Below the pieces are notes generated by a model. It worked only from the letters and a program-made list of their open reading frames with translations. It made no database searches and was not told the origin of the DNA. Of a DNA stretch of 64,000 nucleotides, positions 9,987 through 18,758 are shown in pieces. A program made the translations under genes and the position numbers. This DNA is from Acetobacteraceae bacterium. GTDB lineage: Bacteria > Pseudomonadota > Alphaproteobacteria > Acetobacterales > Acetobacteraceae. How positions within the stretch are numbered: position 1 is the stretch's first letter; every line of letters begins with the position of its first letter. Location: NCBI GenBank assembly GCA_027451405.1, contig DAIDJM010000059.1, positions 17,773 to 81,772 on the forward strand, given 5' to 3'.

Positions 9987-10001
9987 GTTGCTGCTTTGTT
10001 C
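9987..10001 (+). promoter_or_regulatory. Probable LexA operator (SOS box)
   Basis: GTTG-CTGCTTT-GTTC, a one-mismatch match to the alphaproteobacterial LexA box GTTC-N7-GTTC. It sits at about +5 to +20 of the proposed lexA promoter, a position where bound repressor would block transcription, as expected for LexA autoregulation. Confidence 0.6.
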
Positions 10002-10056
10002 GCGGCTCGGCCCGGATTCGCGGCACGCCTATGGCCAGGAAAGCGAGTGCCCTTTC

Positions 10057-10752
10057 ATGCTCACGCGTAAGCAGCACGAACTGCTCACCTTCATCGACCA
10101 GCATCTGAAGGAGACCGGCGTTTCGCCGAGCTTCGAGGAGATGAAGGAGGCGCTGTCGCTCCGCTCCAAATCGGGCATCCACCGGCTGATATCGGCGCTC
10201 GAGGAGCGTGGCTTCCTGCGGCGGCACCATCATCGGGCGCGGGCGCTGGAGGTGGTGCGGCTGCCGGAAAACATGGGCGGCAAACGGGAAGCGACCGGTT
10301 TCGCCCCGAACGTGATCCGCGGCGATTTCTCGGGCCGGCTGCCGGCGGTGAAGGCCGCCAACGATGCGGCGGCCGTGGCGCTGCCGATGTATGGGCGCAT
10401 CGCGGCGGGCCTGCCGATCGAGGCGATCCGGGACGACGCGGCGCAGATCGAGGTGCCGGTGGCGCTGCTCGGCGCGGGCGAGCATTTCGCGCTCGAAATC
10501 GCCGGCGACTCGATGATCGAGGCCGGCATCCTCGACGGCGACACGGTGGTCATCCGCAAGGGCGAGACGGCCGAGAACGGCCAGGTCGTGGTGGCGCTGG
10601 TGGACGAGAACGAGGTGACGCTGAAGCGCCTGCGCCGCCGCGGCAACTCGATCGCGCTGGAGCCGGCGAACGCGCGCTACGAGACGCGGCTGTTTCCCGC
10701 CAACCGCGTGAAGATCCAGGGCAAGCTCGTCGCTTTGTTGCGTCGCTACTGA
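10057..10752 (+). CDS. lexA: SOS-response repressor/autoprotease LexA
   Basis: Represses DNA-damage genes and cleaves itself when RecA is activated. 231 aa. The N-terminal winged helix-turn-helix spans residues 1-68 ([20 protein letters not shown] recognition region). The Ala117-Gly118 cleavage bond lies in GRIAAGLP. Ser152 ([11 protein letters not shown]) and Lys190 (EVTLKRL) form the S24 dyad. The ATG giving [10 protein letters not shown] is the family start; 25 further upstream codons would run across the operator. The stop codon TGA is part of the arm of the following palindromic repeat. Confidence 0.96.
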   Translation: MLTRKQHELLTFIDQHLKETGVSPSFEEMKEALSLRSKSGIHRLISALEERGFLRRHHHRARALEVVRLPENMGGKREATGFAPNVIRGDFSGRLPAVKAANDAAAVALPMYGRIAAGLPIEAIRDDAAQIEVPVALLGAGEHFALEIAGDSMIEAGILDGDTVVIRKGETAENGQVVVALVDENEVTLKRLRRRGNSIALEPANARYETRLFPANRVKIQGKLVALLRRY

Positions 10753-10820
10753 GGCGTGCCTCCGGAGCTTGTGGGGTCTGGGGCCTTCCGGCCCCAGCGG
10801 GCCGCCGGAGGCACGCCTCA
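10750..10820. repeat. GGGGTCTGGGGCC-family palindromic repeat after lexA
   Basis: Perfect 16-bp outer arms (TGAGGCGTGCCTCCGG and its complement) enclose the core GGGGTCTGGGGCCTTCCGG with its own GGGGCC/GGCCCC stem. It separates lexA from the convergent tonB gene and could act as a bidirectional terminator. The first three bases are the lexA stop codon. Confidence 0.75.
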
Positions 10821-10857
10821 ACCCGTCAATCCCCAGCAGCCGCGCTCCCCGGCAGGC

Positions 10858-11670
10858 TCACTGATAATTCCCGAGATGGATCCCGAACCCGAACGGCAGG
10901 CTCATCTGAGGCATGTCCGCCGTGAACCGGGGTGGCCTGGTCTGCCGCGCGGCTTCCAGCGCCGCCTGGTCGATCGCATCGCTCCCGCTCGTGGCCTCCA
11001 GCCAGACCTTCTGAACCTGGCCGTCGGGCGAGACCAGCATGCGGATATGGGCGGTGCCGTCGACGCCGGCTTTGTAGACCGAGTCGGGCGTCGTCGCCGC
11101 CTGCTGCACGCGCGCCGCCAGTTTTTCCGCATAGGCCTGGAAGGCCACCGACTGCGCCGGGGTGAAGCTCGGCGCGGATGATGCCGGGGCAGCCGGCGCG
11201 GGCGCCGGCGCGGGCGAGGGGGCCGCCGGCGCCGCCGGCGGCGCGGGCCGAGGCACATGCCGTGCTTCGTGGTGGACCCGCGGCGGCCGGTGGTGGATCT
11301 CGCGGTGCCTGGGCTCGGTCCGGTGCGGCGCTGGCGGCCGGTGCGGCGGCAGCGTGCCTTTGGGCGTCTCCGGCAACGGGCGCGGCGCCGGCTGCGGTGG
11401 CGGCGGCGCAGGTTTCGGTGGCGCGGGCTGAGGCGGCGCGGGTGGCGGCGGCGGCGCGGGCGCCGCGATCGTCGTCGGATGCGTGGCCGGGGCCGCGCTC
11501 ATCGCGATGTGCAATCGCATCCGCGCCGGGTGGTGCGGCGGCAAGGAGGGCGCCCAGTCCACGTTCATGGCGGCGAGGATCGCCAGCGCCTCGAGGATCA
11601 GGGCGGCGAAGAGCGCCAGCCGGAAGCGGCGGCCCTCGCCGGGATCGTGGAGGAACTCGGCGCCGTTCAC
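10858..11670 (-). CDS. tonB: TonB-family energy transducer
   Basis: Couples inner-membrane proton motive force to outer-membrane TonB-dependent receptors. 270 aa: a short cytoplasmic head, one membrane helix (residues about 17-36, LALFAALILEALAILAAM), a long Pro/Ala/His-rich periplasmic spacer (about residues 60-160), then a C-terminal TonB domain (GVDGTAHIRMLVSPDGQVQKVWLE and ALEAARQTRPPRF). Its start overlaps the exbD stop by 4 bp in an exbB-exbD-tonB operon. The spacer is strongly Pro-rich with several His residues, which is common in TonB. No receptor gene is nearby. Confidence 0.9.
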   Translation of the reverse strand: MNGAEFLHDPGEGRRFRLALFAALILEALAILAAMNVDWAPSLPPHHPARMRLHIAMSAAPATHPTTIAAPAPPPPPAPPQPAPPKPAPPPPQPAPRPLPETPKGTLPPHRPPAPHRTEPRHREIHHRPPRVHHEARHVPRPAPPAAPAAPSPAPAPAPAAPASSAPSFTPAQSVAFQAYAEKLAARVQQAATTPDSVYKAGVDGTAHIRMLVSPDGQVQKVWLEATSGSDAIDQAALEAARQTRPPRFTADMPQMSLPFGFGIHLGNYQ

Positions 11671-12095
11671 GGCGCCGCCGGCACCGCGCTCTCGGGTGTC
11701 GCGGCCAGACCCACATCCGAGACGCCGGCGGCCCGCGACGCATCCATGATGCGCAGCAATTGCTGCACCGGCGTATCCCTGTCCGCCGCGATCGTGACCT
11801 GCGCATGGGCGGGATCGGGCAGCGCGCGCAGGAGGGCGGTGAGCCCCGCCGCATCGAGCGTCTGGTGCTTGACCGTAATATGCCCGTCCTTGTGCAGGTT
11901 GACGGTGACTTCCGGATGCTCGAGCCGCTCGCTCTGGCTGGAGGCCGGCAGCTTCAGCGCGAGCCCGGAATCGGGAATCATCTGCAGCGTGACGATGATG
12001 AAGAACACGAGCAGGAACAGCATCACGTCGATCATCGGAATGATCTCGACGCGGCCCCGGCGAACCTCGAGATAGCGCGATTTGCTGCCTTCCAT
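11667..12095 (-). CDS. exbD: ExbD/TolR-family biopolymer transport protein
   Basis: Stator partner of ExbB in the TonB motor. 142 aa, with one N-terminal membrane helix after a basic segment (RRGRVEIIPMIDVMLFLLVFF). That helix contains the conserved proton-conducting Asp in PMIDVML. The periplasmic domain has the usual VTIAADRDTPVQQLLRIMD segment. Adjacent exbB and a TonB protein favour ExbD over TolR. It starts 6 bp after exbB and overlaps tonB by 4 bp. Confidence 0.93.
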   Translation of the reverse strand: MEGSKSRYLEVRRGRVEIIPMIDVMLFLLVFFIIVTLQMIPDSGLALKLPASSQSERLEHPEVTVNLHKDGHITVKHQTLDAAGLTALLRALPDPAHAQVTIAADRDTPVQQLLRIMDASRAAGVSDVGLAATPESAVPAAP

Positions 12096-12101
12096 CGGCC
12101 T

Positions 12102-12743
12102 CTACTCCGCCGCCGCGCGTCCGGCGCGCGACTCCGTGAACCGGTTGAGCACGAGCGTGCGCAGCGTCTCCATCTGGTGCACCACGAGCCGCACCGCGTT
12201 CGACAAGCCATTATAGGCCAGCAGCCCGATCATCGCGACGAAGATGCCGGCCGCCGTGGTGATCAGCGCATTGGCGACGCCGCCGGTGACCGCGGTCGGC
12301 GCGTTGCCGGGCGTGCCGAGCACCGAGAAGGCGCGGAACATGCCGAGGATGGTGCCGAACAGCCCGAGCAGCGGCGAGAGCGTCACGATCGTGTCGAGGA
12401 ACCAGAGCCGCCGGTCGAGCCGGGGGGCAGCGAGCATGATGGCCTCGTCGAGCAGCCGCCCGAGATCGCCGAGATCGCGCCGCGGGCCCTGACGCAGGCA
12501 GATCTCCAGAATCGCCGCCTCCGGCAGGTTGCCGGCCTCGGCCAGCAGGCGGCCGAGATCGGCCGTGCCGATCGCCTCATGCGCCGCGACGTCGGCGACC
12601 AGGCGCTCCCCGCCCAGGATGGTGCGCCGCAGATACCAGGCCCGGTCGAGGATGACCGCCAGCGCGAGCAGCATCAGCACGGCGAGCGCGTAGAGAACGC
12701 CGTCCGAGTAGTTGGCGATGCGGATGATCGATTGCAGCGTCAT
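12102..12743 (-). CDS. exbB: ExbB/MotA/TolQ-family proton channel protein
   Basis: Forms the pentameric proton channel that drives TonB. 213 aa, with three membrane segments: near residues 13-35 (GVLYALAVLMLLALAVILDRAWYL), then a pair including LSPLLGLFGTILGMFRAF and ANALITTAAGIFVAMIGLLAYN. The ATG chosen (MTLQSII) follows GGGAGG; a more upstream ATG would add 24 basic, non-conserved residues. First gene of the exbB-exbD-tonB operon. The upstream region to the divergent cupin gene contains the second T/A-rich repeat, so any promoter must lie within about 160 bp. Confidence 0.92.
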   Translation of the reverse strand: MTLQSIIRIANYSDGVLYALAVLMLLALAVILDRAWYLRRTILGGERLVADVAAHEAIGTADLGRLLAEAGNLPEAAILEICLRQGPRRDLGDLGRLLDEAIMLAAPRLDRRLWFLDTIVTLSPLLGLFGTILGMFRAFSVLGTPGNAPTAVTGGVANALITTAAGIFVAMIGLLAYNGLSNAVRLVVHQMETLRTLVLNRFTESRAGRAAAE

Positions 12744-12904
12744 GCGCCCTCCCGCGCCCATGATGGCACGAAGGCGCGGCCGCCGGGCAGGGGGCGATCC
12801 GGCCACCGGCTTCACATTCCGTGATCACCGGCCGGTGACGGCCCGGCGCGCGGAGGCGGAATGTTTTGCAGACGGGATAACGTGCCGAGCCAGCGAAGGA
12901 AGAT

Positions 12905-13022
12905 GTTCTTTTTTGAAAAAAAGAACCGAAAAACTTTCTCGCATGTGACGAGGCGGTTCAACCACCCCGTCCTATACGGATAAAGTCTTTTTGCTTCTTT
13001 TTCTTCCGAAAAAGGAGAATCC
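12905..13022. repeat. T/A-rich hairpin repeat, copy 2
   Basis: Same architecture as the copy at 1341-1478: hairpin GTTCTTTTTTG / AAAAAAAGAAC (12905-12926), a middle segment with weak pairing (gcatgtgacg near 12941 and cctatacgg near 12972), and then the shared block AAAGTCTTTTTGCTTC followed by a T-rich run and GAAAAAGG. It lies between the divergent exbB and cupin genes, so it is not just a terminator at gene ends. Confidence 0.7.
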
Positions 13023-13045
13023 TTACCTTCCCGCCGAGGCCCGGC

Positions 13046-13744
13046 ATGAACCTGAACGCTGATTTCACCGCCCGCGCCGCCATCCATGCCGCGCGCCTGC
13101 CCTGGGTGCCCTCGCCCACGCCCGGCGTCGAGCGCCGCATGCTCGACCGGGTCGGCGGCGAGGTCGCCCGCGCCACCTCGATCGTGCGCTACGCGCCGGG
13201 CTCGCAGTTTCCGCCGCACACGCATGGCGGCGGCGAGGAGATCCTCGTGCTCGACGGCGTCTTCTCCGACGAGACCGGGGATTTCCCGGCTGGCACCTAC
13301 CTGCGCAATCCGCCGGGCTCGCGGCACCGGCCGGGCTCGGCGCCGGGCTGCACGCTGCTGGTCAAGCTATGGCAGATGGATCCGGGCGACCGCGCGACCG
13401 TGCGATGCGATTGGGCTTGTGCCCCGCCGGAGCGGCTCGCGGCCGGTGTCGAATCGACCCTTCTGTTCGGCAACGACGAGGAGAGTGTGCGCGTCGAACG
13501 CTGGGCGCCCGGCGCCGTCGTGGATCGGGCGGCGCCCGGCGGCCTCGAACTGCTGGTGCTGGAGGGAGGGTTCGACAGCCTGGGCGAGCCGTTCGAGCCG
13601 CTTTCCTGGCTCCGCCGGCCGGACGGCGACCGGCTCTGCGCGCGCGCGGGCGCGGCGGGGTGCCGGGTCTGGCTCAAATCGGGGCATCTGGCGCGGGTGC
13701 GCGGGCTGGCCGCCGCCGGCGCAGACCATGCAACCCCAGGCTGA
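13046..13744 (+). CDS. ChrR-like double-cupin protein
   Basis: A 232-aa protein with two cupin modules. The first has metal-ligand-type residues in FPPHTHGGGEEILVLDG and RNPPGSRHRPG. The second (residues about 140-225) keeps the fold pattern (LELLVLEGGF) but lost the histidines. The arrangement matches the cupin part of ChrR-type anti-sigma factors, but there is no N-terminal zinc anti-sigma domain and no sigma gene beside it, so an enzymatic or sensor cupin (acetylacetone-cleaving-like) is more likely. The last 70 bp overlap the end of the convergent permease gene. Confidence 0.7.
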   Translation: MNLNADFTARAAIHAARLPWVPSPTPGVERRMLDRVGGEVARATSIVRYAPGSQFPPHTHGGGEEILVLDGVFSDETGDFPAGTYLRNPPGSRHRPGSAPGCTLLVKLWQMDPGDRATVRCDWACAPPERLAAGVESTLLFGNDEESVRVERWAPGAVVDRAAPGGLELLVLEGGFDSLGEPFEPLSWLRRPDGDRLCARAGAAGCRVWLKSGHLARVRGLAAAGADHATPG

Positions 13745-15017
13745 TCGCGACGAGCAGCGCCAGCCCCAGCAGCTCGATCGGCCGCGCGGACAAAGCGAGC
13801 GCGGCGACCCCGGCGAAGCCGACCGAAGCCGCGGCGGATAGCGCCGGGAAACCGAGCGGCTTGCCGGCCAGCGCCACGCCGCGCCGCGCCAGGACGAGGG
13901 ATGCGGCGCAGTTGAGCGCATAGACGAGGATCACCGCGAGGCCCGAGAGAAAGACGAGTTCGAGAAAACTCCCGCTCGCGGCCAGCAGGAACGCGGCCAC
14001 GCCGTAGGTGGCCACGGCGCGGGCCGGGATGTCGGTATGCGGCGCCAGGCCGCCCAGCCAGCGCGGCATGAGCCCGTCACGGCCGAAAGCGAACAGCAGC
14101 CGTGACGAACCGAGAACGTCGCTGGCCAGGAAGCCGAGCATGGCGAGTGCCGCGGCGGCGAGCATGGCGTGGCCTAGCCAGGGACGGATATGTGCCGCGC
14201 CCTCCGCGAGCGGCGCGTCGGAATGGGCGAGCGCCGCGCCGAGCAGATTTTGCGACGCGATCTGCACGCCGAGATAGAGGCCGAGGATCGCCAGCATGGA
14301 GAGGAGAAGCGCGCGCGGCAGGGTGCGCGCCGGGTCGGCGATTTCGCCGCTATTGAGCAGCGCGCATTCGTAGCCGGAGAACGCGAAGATCGTGAGCACG
14401 ACGGCGCGGGCGAAGGGCAGGGCGCCGGCCGCCGAAGGGGCCGCCTGCGCAGACGCGCCATGCCCCGCGAGCAGCAGCCCGAGCGCGATGAAGCCGATCA
14501 GCGGCAGTAATTTCGCCCCAGCAACAACCGCGAGCAGCCGCGCCGTTCCCGCGACCGGGCGCAGATTGCCCGCGAGCATCAGCGCGTAGATGGCAGCCAG
14601 CAGGCTGAGGCGCCCGGCGCCGTGCGCGAGCGGCGCCAGCACGCCGCCCGCGCTGTCGGCGAGCGCCGCGGCGACGCCGGCGTCGGCGAGGATGTTGGAG
14701 GCAAGGAACACGATCCCGGTGACCGCGCCGGCGGCGGGGCCGAACGCCATGGCGACCGCGCCATAGGCGCCGCCGCTGGTCGGCACGCGGCTGCCGGCTT
14801 CGGCGAAACAGACCACCACGCCGCCGACGATGAGGGCGCCGAGCCCGTAGGCGAGCGGCGCGGCACCTCCCGCCAGCAGCGCGATCGAGGCCGGCAGCGT
14901 GAAGATGCCCGCGCCGACCACATTGTTCACGACGCTGCCGGCAAGCCCGAGCGGGCCGATGCCGCGCGCGAGCCCGCGGTCGCGCGCCAGTTCGGAGGGA
15001 GCGGGCGGTTCGGGCAT
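13674..15017 (-). CDS. APC-superfamily amino acid permease
   Basis: A 447-aa inner-membrane transporter with about 12 hydrophobic segments. The family start is clear: GLAGSVVNNVVGAGIFTLPASIALL in TM1, then CFAEAGSRVPTSGGAYGAV in TM3 and FAFSGYECALLNSGEIADPARTLPRALL in TM6, followed by SSRLLFAFGRDGLMPRWL. Substrate is probably a neutral or cationic amino acid. The ATG giving MPEPPAPSEL was chosen; the same frame stays open far upstream only because of GC bias. It diverges from the TPR gene (75 bp apart) and converges on the cupin gene. Confidence 0.88.
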   Translation of the reverse strand: MPEPPAPSELARDRGLARGIGPLGLAGSVVNNVVGAGIFTLPASIALLAGGAAPLAYGLGALIVGGVVVCFAEAGSRVPTSGGAYGAVAMAFGPAAGAVTGIVFLASNILADAGVAAALADSAGGVLAPLAHGAGRLSLLAAIYALMLAGNLRPVAGTARLLAVVAGAKLLPLIGFIALGLLLAGHGASAQAAPSAAGALPFARAVVLTIFAFSGYECALLNSGEIADPARTLPRALLLSMLAILGLYLGVQIASQNLLGAALAHSDAPLAEGAAHIRPWLGHAMLAAAALAMLGFLASDVLGSSRLLFAFGRDGLMPRWLGGLAPHTDIPARAVATYGVAAFLLAASGSFLELVFLSGLAVILVYALNCAASLVLARRGVALAGKPLGFPALSAAASVGFAGVAALALSARPIELLGLALLVAISLGLHGLRRRRPARAPAPDAPI

Positions 15018-15092
15018 GGCCCATTCCACGGCAAGCGGAACGGGCTTGCAACGGCCGGAAGATGCGCCGAAACCTCCGCCCCGGAGGCAGGC

Positions 15093-16943
15093 ATGAGCGA
15101 ATCCAATCCGCTGGCCGAGTTCATGGGCAGCGAAGCCGAAGCGCGCGAGACCGAAGGGCGCACCGATTTCGACCCGCTGCTGACGCCCGCCGCCTTCGCC
15201 GCCGCCGCCCAGCATCCCGAGATCGCCAGGGAGCTCGGCAGCTACATCGACCAGCAGCGGCGCTTCGTCAAAATCCAGACCGAGCACCTGCACGAGCAGC
15301 GCGCGGTCATGGTGCAAAACCTGCGGCTGCGCACCCATAGCGAACGGATCCGGCTGGTGATCCAGCTCGTGATCCTGGCCGTCGTGGCCAGTTTCGTCGC
15401 GCTCGTCGCGCAGCTCGTGATCAGCGCCGTCAACGCTCAGGACGTCATCGTCGACCCGTTCGACGTGCCGCCGGCCTTGGCGACCTCGGGGCTCACCGGC
15501 GAAGTGGCCGCCGCCTCGCTGCTGGACGAGCTGACCGCGATCCAGAACGGCACGCGCGCGATCGGCGGCAAGCGACGCGTCGAGGCGGCCTGGTCCGGCG
15601 AAATCCGGGTGGAAATTCCCTCGACCGGGATCGCGATCGGCGAAATCTCGAAATTGCTGCGCAAATGGCTCGGGAACGACACGCATATCGGCGGCGAGAT
15701 CGTCTCGCTGCCGGGCGGGCGCATGTCGCTCACCGTGCGCGGCACCGATATCCCGGCCCGCAGCTTCACCGGACCGGATACCCATCTCGAGGATCTCTCG
15801 CGCGAGGCCGCCGAATATCTCTATGCCGCGACCGCGCCCGATCTGTTCGCGGAATATCTGTTCCAGCAGCAGCGCTACGGCGAACTGATCGGCTTCCTCG
15901 ACGCGCATTACTGGTCGGCGCCGAAGCAGCACCGCGCCGAGATGCTGGAATTGTGGGGCGAGAGCCTGGCGCTGCAGGGCCAGCTCGACCCGGCGCTCGA
16001 AAAGCTGCGTTTCGCGCTGACCCAGAACCCCTACGACTGGGATCTGTGGGAAGACATCACCCACATCACGCTGCTGGCCAAAGGCGTCAAGGCCGGGCTC
16101 GCGGCCGCGGCGGCGATGCATGCGCAGGCGAAATCGGCGCCACCCGACAAACAGCCGAACCCGATCTCGTTCGCTTACGAACTGATCTGGCACGCCGACT
16201 ATATCGGCGCGGCGAACGCCATGGCGAACGACGAGGCGACGCCGATCGGCGGCGTGTGGGGCACGCCCATCCAATCCAACATCGCCTGGCTGCAGGCGCT
16301 GCTGCATGATTGGGACGCGGCCGAGAACTGGCTGCTGTCCGATCTGCCGAGCGATCCCGAGCGCGAGCCGATCGGCCACCTGATCGCCGGCATGCGCGCG
16401 CTCGAGCAAGGCAACCCGGCGGATGCCGTGGGGCATTTCCGTGCCTATGCGAAAGCCTGGCATGCCATTGCTGATCTGCAATATTGGCTGCCGAACGCGC
16501 CCTGCTATCTCGCGGTGGCGCTCGCCGGTCAGGGCCAGGCGGATGCGGCGCGCGCGGCGCTGGCCGAGGGCGATCAGGCGCCGGGGAGTGCGGTCTGGGG
16601 GTGTGCCACGGCGCGCGGACGCGTCGAGGAGGCGCTCGGCAACCGCGCGGCGGCGGACGCGGCCTTTCAGAAGGCGATCGATTTGTTCCAGAGCCTGCCG
16701 CAGGCGTTCAACGCCCGCGGCCGCGCGCGGCTGGCGCGCGGCGATTATGCCGGGGCGATCGCGGATTTCGCCGCCGCGCACGAGCGCGGGCCGAAATGGG
16801 CCGATCCGCTCAAATATTGGGGCGACGCGCTGATGGCGCAGGGCAAGCGGGACGATGCGATGGAGAAATATCGCGCGGCGCTGCCGCTGGCGCCGGGATG
16901 GGCGGAGTTGCGGGCGGCCCTGCAAAGGGCAAAGGGCAAGTAG
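15093..16943 (+). CDS. Membrane-anchored tetratricopeptide-repeat protein
   Basis: A 616-aa protein, unrecognised as a named family. Residues about 1-80 are cytoplasmic and charged, followed by one strong membrane helix (IQLVILAVVASFVALVAQLV, about residues 88-110). A roughly 100-residue alpha/beta segment follows (GEIRVEIPSTGIAIGEISKLLRKWLG), then TPR-like helical pairs to the end, for example residues 520-610 (YAGAIADFAAAHERGPKWAD and GKRDDAMEKYRAALPLAPGW). GGAGG lies just before the ATG. It may scaffold an envelope complex. Two amino acid permeases flank it, but no functional link is evident. Confidence 0.65.
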   Translation: MSESNPLAEFMGSEAEARETEGRTDFDPLLTPAAFAAAAQHPEIARELGSYIDQQRRFVKIQTEHLHEQRAVMVQNLRLRTHSERIRLVIQLVILAVVASFVALVAQLVISAVNAQDVIVDPFDVPPALATSGLTGEVAAASLLDELTAIQNGTRAIGGKRRVEAAWSGEIRVEIPSTGIAIGEISKLLRKWLGNDTHIGGEIVSLPGGRMSLTVRGTDIPARSFTGPDTHLEDLSREAAEYLYAATAPDLFAEYLFQQQRYGELIGFLDAHYWSAPKQHRAEMLELWGESLALQGQLDPALEKLRFALTQNPYDWDLWEDITHITLLAKGVKAGLAAAAAMHAQAKSAPPDKQPNPISFAYELIWHADYIGAANAMANDEATPIGGVWGTPIQSNIAWLQALLHDWDAAENWLLSDLPSDPEREPIGHLIAGMRALEQGNPADAVGHFRAYAKAWHAIADLQYWLPNAPCYLAVALAGQGQADAARAALAEGDQAPGSAVWGCATARGRVEEALGNRAAADAAFQKAIDLFQSLPQAFNARGRARLARGDYAGAIADFAAAHERGPKWADPLKYWGDALMAQGKRDDAMEKYRAALPLAPGWAELRAALQRAKGK

Positions 16944-16949
16944 CCTGCG

Positions 16950-17065
16950 GCGGGCAGGGAGCTTTGCCCCTGCACCCCATTGGGGCCGGAAGGCCCCAAA
17001 CCCCGCTTTGTCGGGTATCCGGGGGCCTATGGCTCCAGTGGCGATGGGGGCAAAGCTCCCTGCGC
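16950..17065. repeat. GGGGTCTGGGGCC-family repeat between convergent genes
   Basis: Arms GGCAGGGAGCTTTGCCCC (16959 on) and GGGGGCAAAGCTCCCTGC (to 17063) pair around cores TTGGGGCCGGAAGGCCCC and GGGGGCCTATGGCTCC. The right arm encodes the last residues of the leftward permease. It may double as a terminator for the TPR gene. Confidence 0.7.
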
Positions 17066-18547
17066 GCCGGAAGCGAACGGCGCCGGCCGGCGCCGCAGCC
17101 GCGAATGCCTTGCCCCATACATCGCGTAAACCACGCCCCCGATCATCAGCCACAGCGCCAGCCGCCACCAGGTCCCGTTCGACAGCGACGCCATCAGCCA
17201 GAAGCAACTCAGCACCGCCAGGATTGGCGTCACCGGCATGAACGGGGTGCGGAACGGCCGGTGCGCGTCCGGCATCGTGCGGCGCAGAATCAGCACGCCG
17301 GCGGACACCACGGCGAAGGCCAGCAGCGTGCCGATCGACACGAGATCGCCCAGCAGATCGAGCGGGAACACTGCCGCGAACAGCGCCGCCCCGATGCCGG
17401 TGACGAGGCTGCCGACATGCGGCGTGTGGTAGCGCGGGTGGATGCGGGCGAAGGCCGGCGGCAGCAGACCGTCCCGGCCCATGGCGTAAAAGATGCGCAC
17501 CTGCCCAAGCAGCGTGACCAGCAGCACCGAGATAAGTCCGAACACCGCGACGATGCTCACGCACCAGCGCGCCCAGTCGAGACGATGGCCTTGCGCGCGC
17601 AGCGCCTCGGCGATCGGGTCTGCGACGTTCAGCGTGCGGTAATCGGCGATGCCGGTCATGATCAGCGCCACACCGACATAGAGGACGACGCAGATCGCGA
17701 GCGACAGCATCAGCGCCAGCGGAATCGTGCGCTGCGGATTTTTGGTTTCCTGGCCGAGAGTCGAGACGGAATCGAATCCGACATAGGCGAAGAACAGGAT
17801 GCCGGCGGCGCGCATCACGCCCGAGAAGCCGTAATGGCCGGAGATGCCGGTGTTGGGCGGAATGAACGGGTGCCAGTTGGCCGGCACGACATAGGGCGCC
17901 GCGCCGATGATGACCGCCACGATCGTGAGCACCTTGAGCCCCACGATGGCGTCGTTCACCTGCGCCGAAAGCTTGGTGCCGCGCAGGATCAGCCAGGCCG
18001 TGAACAGCGTGATGGCGACGGCCGGCAGGTCGAACCATTTGCCGCTGGCATAGACGCTGCCGTCCGCCGCGACCGCGAGCGGCGCGCCGGTGATCGCATT
18101 CGGCAGATCGAAGCCGAAACTATGTAGCGTCGCCGTGAAATATCCCGACCAGCCGATCGCGACGAGCGACCCGCTCATCAGATATTCGAGCAGCAGGCAC
18201 CAGCCGATCATCCAGGCGACACCCTCGCCCATCGTTGCGTAGGCGTAGGAATAGGCGCTGCCCGCGACCGGCACGAGGCCTGCGAACTCGGCGTAGCAGA
18301 GCGCCGCGAACAGGCAGGCGAGGCTCGCGATCACGAAGGAGAGCGCCACCGCCGGGCCGGCATGGATGGCGGCCTCCGGCCCGGTCTGCACGAACAGCGA
18401 GACGCCGACCGCGGAGCCGACGCCGAAGCCGACCAGGTTGCGCAGGCCCAGGCTGCGCTGGAGATGGCCGCCGGCATGCGGGTCGGATTCCGCCGCGTCG
18501 GCGTCGGCCAGCATGGCGGCGATGTTCTTGCGGGACCAGAGGGACAT
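17027..18547 (-). CDS. APC-superfamily cationic amino acid transporter
   Basis: A 506-aa permease of the CAT/YfnA type with about 12-13 membrane segments: GLRNLVGFGVGSAVGVSLFV (TM1), CYAEFAGLVPVAGSAYSYAY (TM3), FFAYVGFDSVSTLGQETKNP (TM6), and GQVRIFYAMGRDGLLPPAFA before TM9. It likely takes up a cationic or neutral amino acid. The last 13 or so residues (GAQGALPPSPLEP) and the stop come from the repeat that follows, so the native C-terminus may have been replaced. It starts with ATG 85 bp before the next repeat. Confidence 0.88.
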   Translation of the reverse strand: MSLWSRKNIAAMLADADAAESDPHAGGHLQRSLGLRNLVGFGVGSAVGVSLFVQTGPEAAIHAGPAVALSFVIASLACLFAALCYAEFAGLVPVAGSAYSYAYATMGEGVAWMIGWCLLLEYLMSGSLVAIGWSGYFTATLHSFGFDLPNAITGAPLAVAADGSVYASGKWFDLPAVAITLFTAWLILRGTKLSAQVNDAIVGLKVLTIVAVIIGAAPYVVPANWHPFIPPNTGISGHYGFSGVMRAAGILFFAYVGFDSVSTLGQETKNPQRTIPLALMLSLAICVVLYVGVALIMTGIADYRTLNVADPIAEALRAQGHRLDWARWCVSIVAVFGLISVLLVTLLGQVRIFYAMGRDGLLPPAFARIHPRYHTPHVGSLVTGIGAALFAAVFPLDLLGDLVSIGTLLAFAVVSAGVLILRRTMPDAHRPFRTPFMPVTPILAVLSCFWLMASLSNGTWWRLALWLMIGGVVYAMYGARHSRLRRRPAPFASGAQGALPPSPLEP

Positions 18548-18632
18548 CGGGCTCTTGAAACTGTGAGGGGCGAAGACGCCGTGGCGGGAGATTGCCCGCC
18601 ATCCGGGGGCTAGGCCAGACCTGCCGCCCTCC

Positions 18633-18758
18633 GAGGCGTGCCTCCCGTTCCTTCAGGGATCGCCTCAGCCAGCACGGCGGTTCGCCGTCATGGGGGTCTC
18701 GGGCCTTTCGGCCCCAGTCGGGTCCAGGGGCAAAGCCCCGGCCGCCGGAGGCACGCCT
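18633..18758. repeat. GGGGTCTGGGGCC-family repeat
   Basis: Outer arms GAGGCGTGCCTCC (18633-18645) and GGAGGCACGCCT (to 18758) enclose GGGGTCTCGGGCCTTTCGG and a short CGGCGGTTCGCCG hairpin. The right arm overlaps the stop codon of the leftward PEP-carboxylase homologue and lies upstream of the permease. Confidence 0.7.

Noticed and set aside
13046..13744. Anti-sigma factor ChrR
   Set aside because: The cupin part is similar but the N-terminal zinc-binding anti-sigma domain and a paired sigma gene are absent.
13674..18038. A 1454-codon continuous minus-strand frame
   Set aside because: Only its last 447 codons are a protein (APC permease). The rest is shadow of the TPR gene and of the next permease, open by GC bias.
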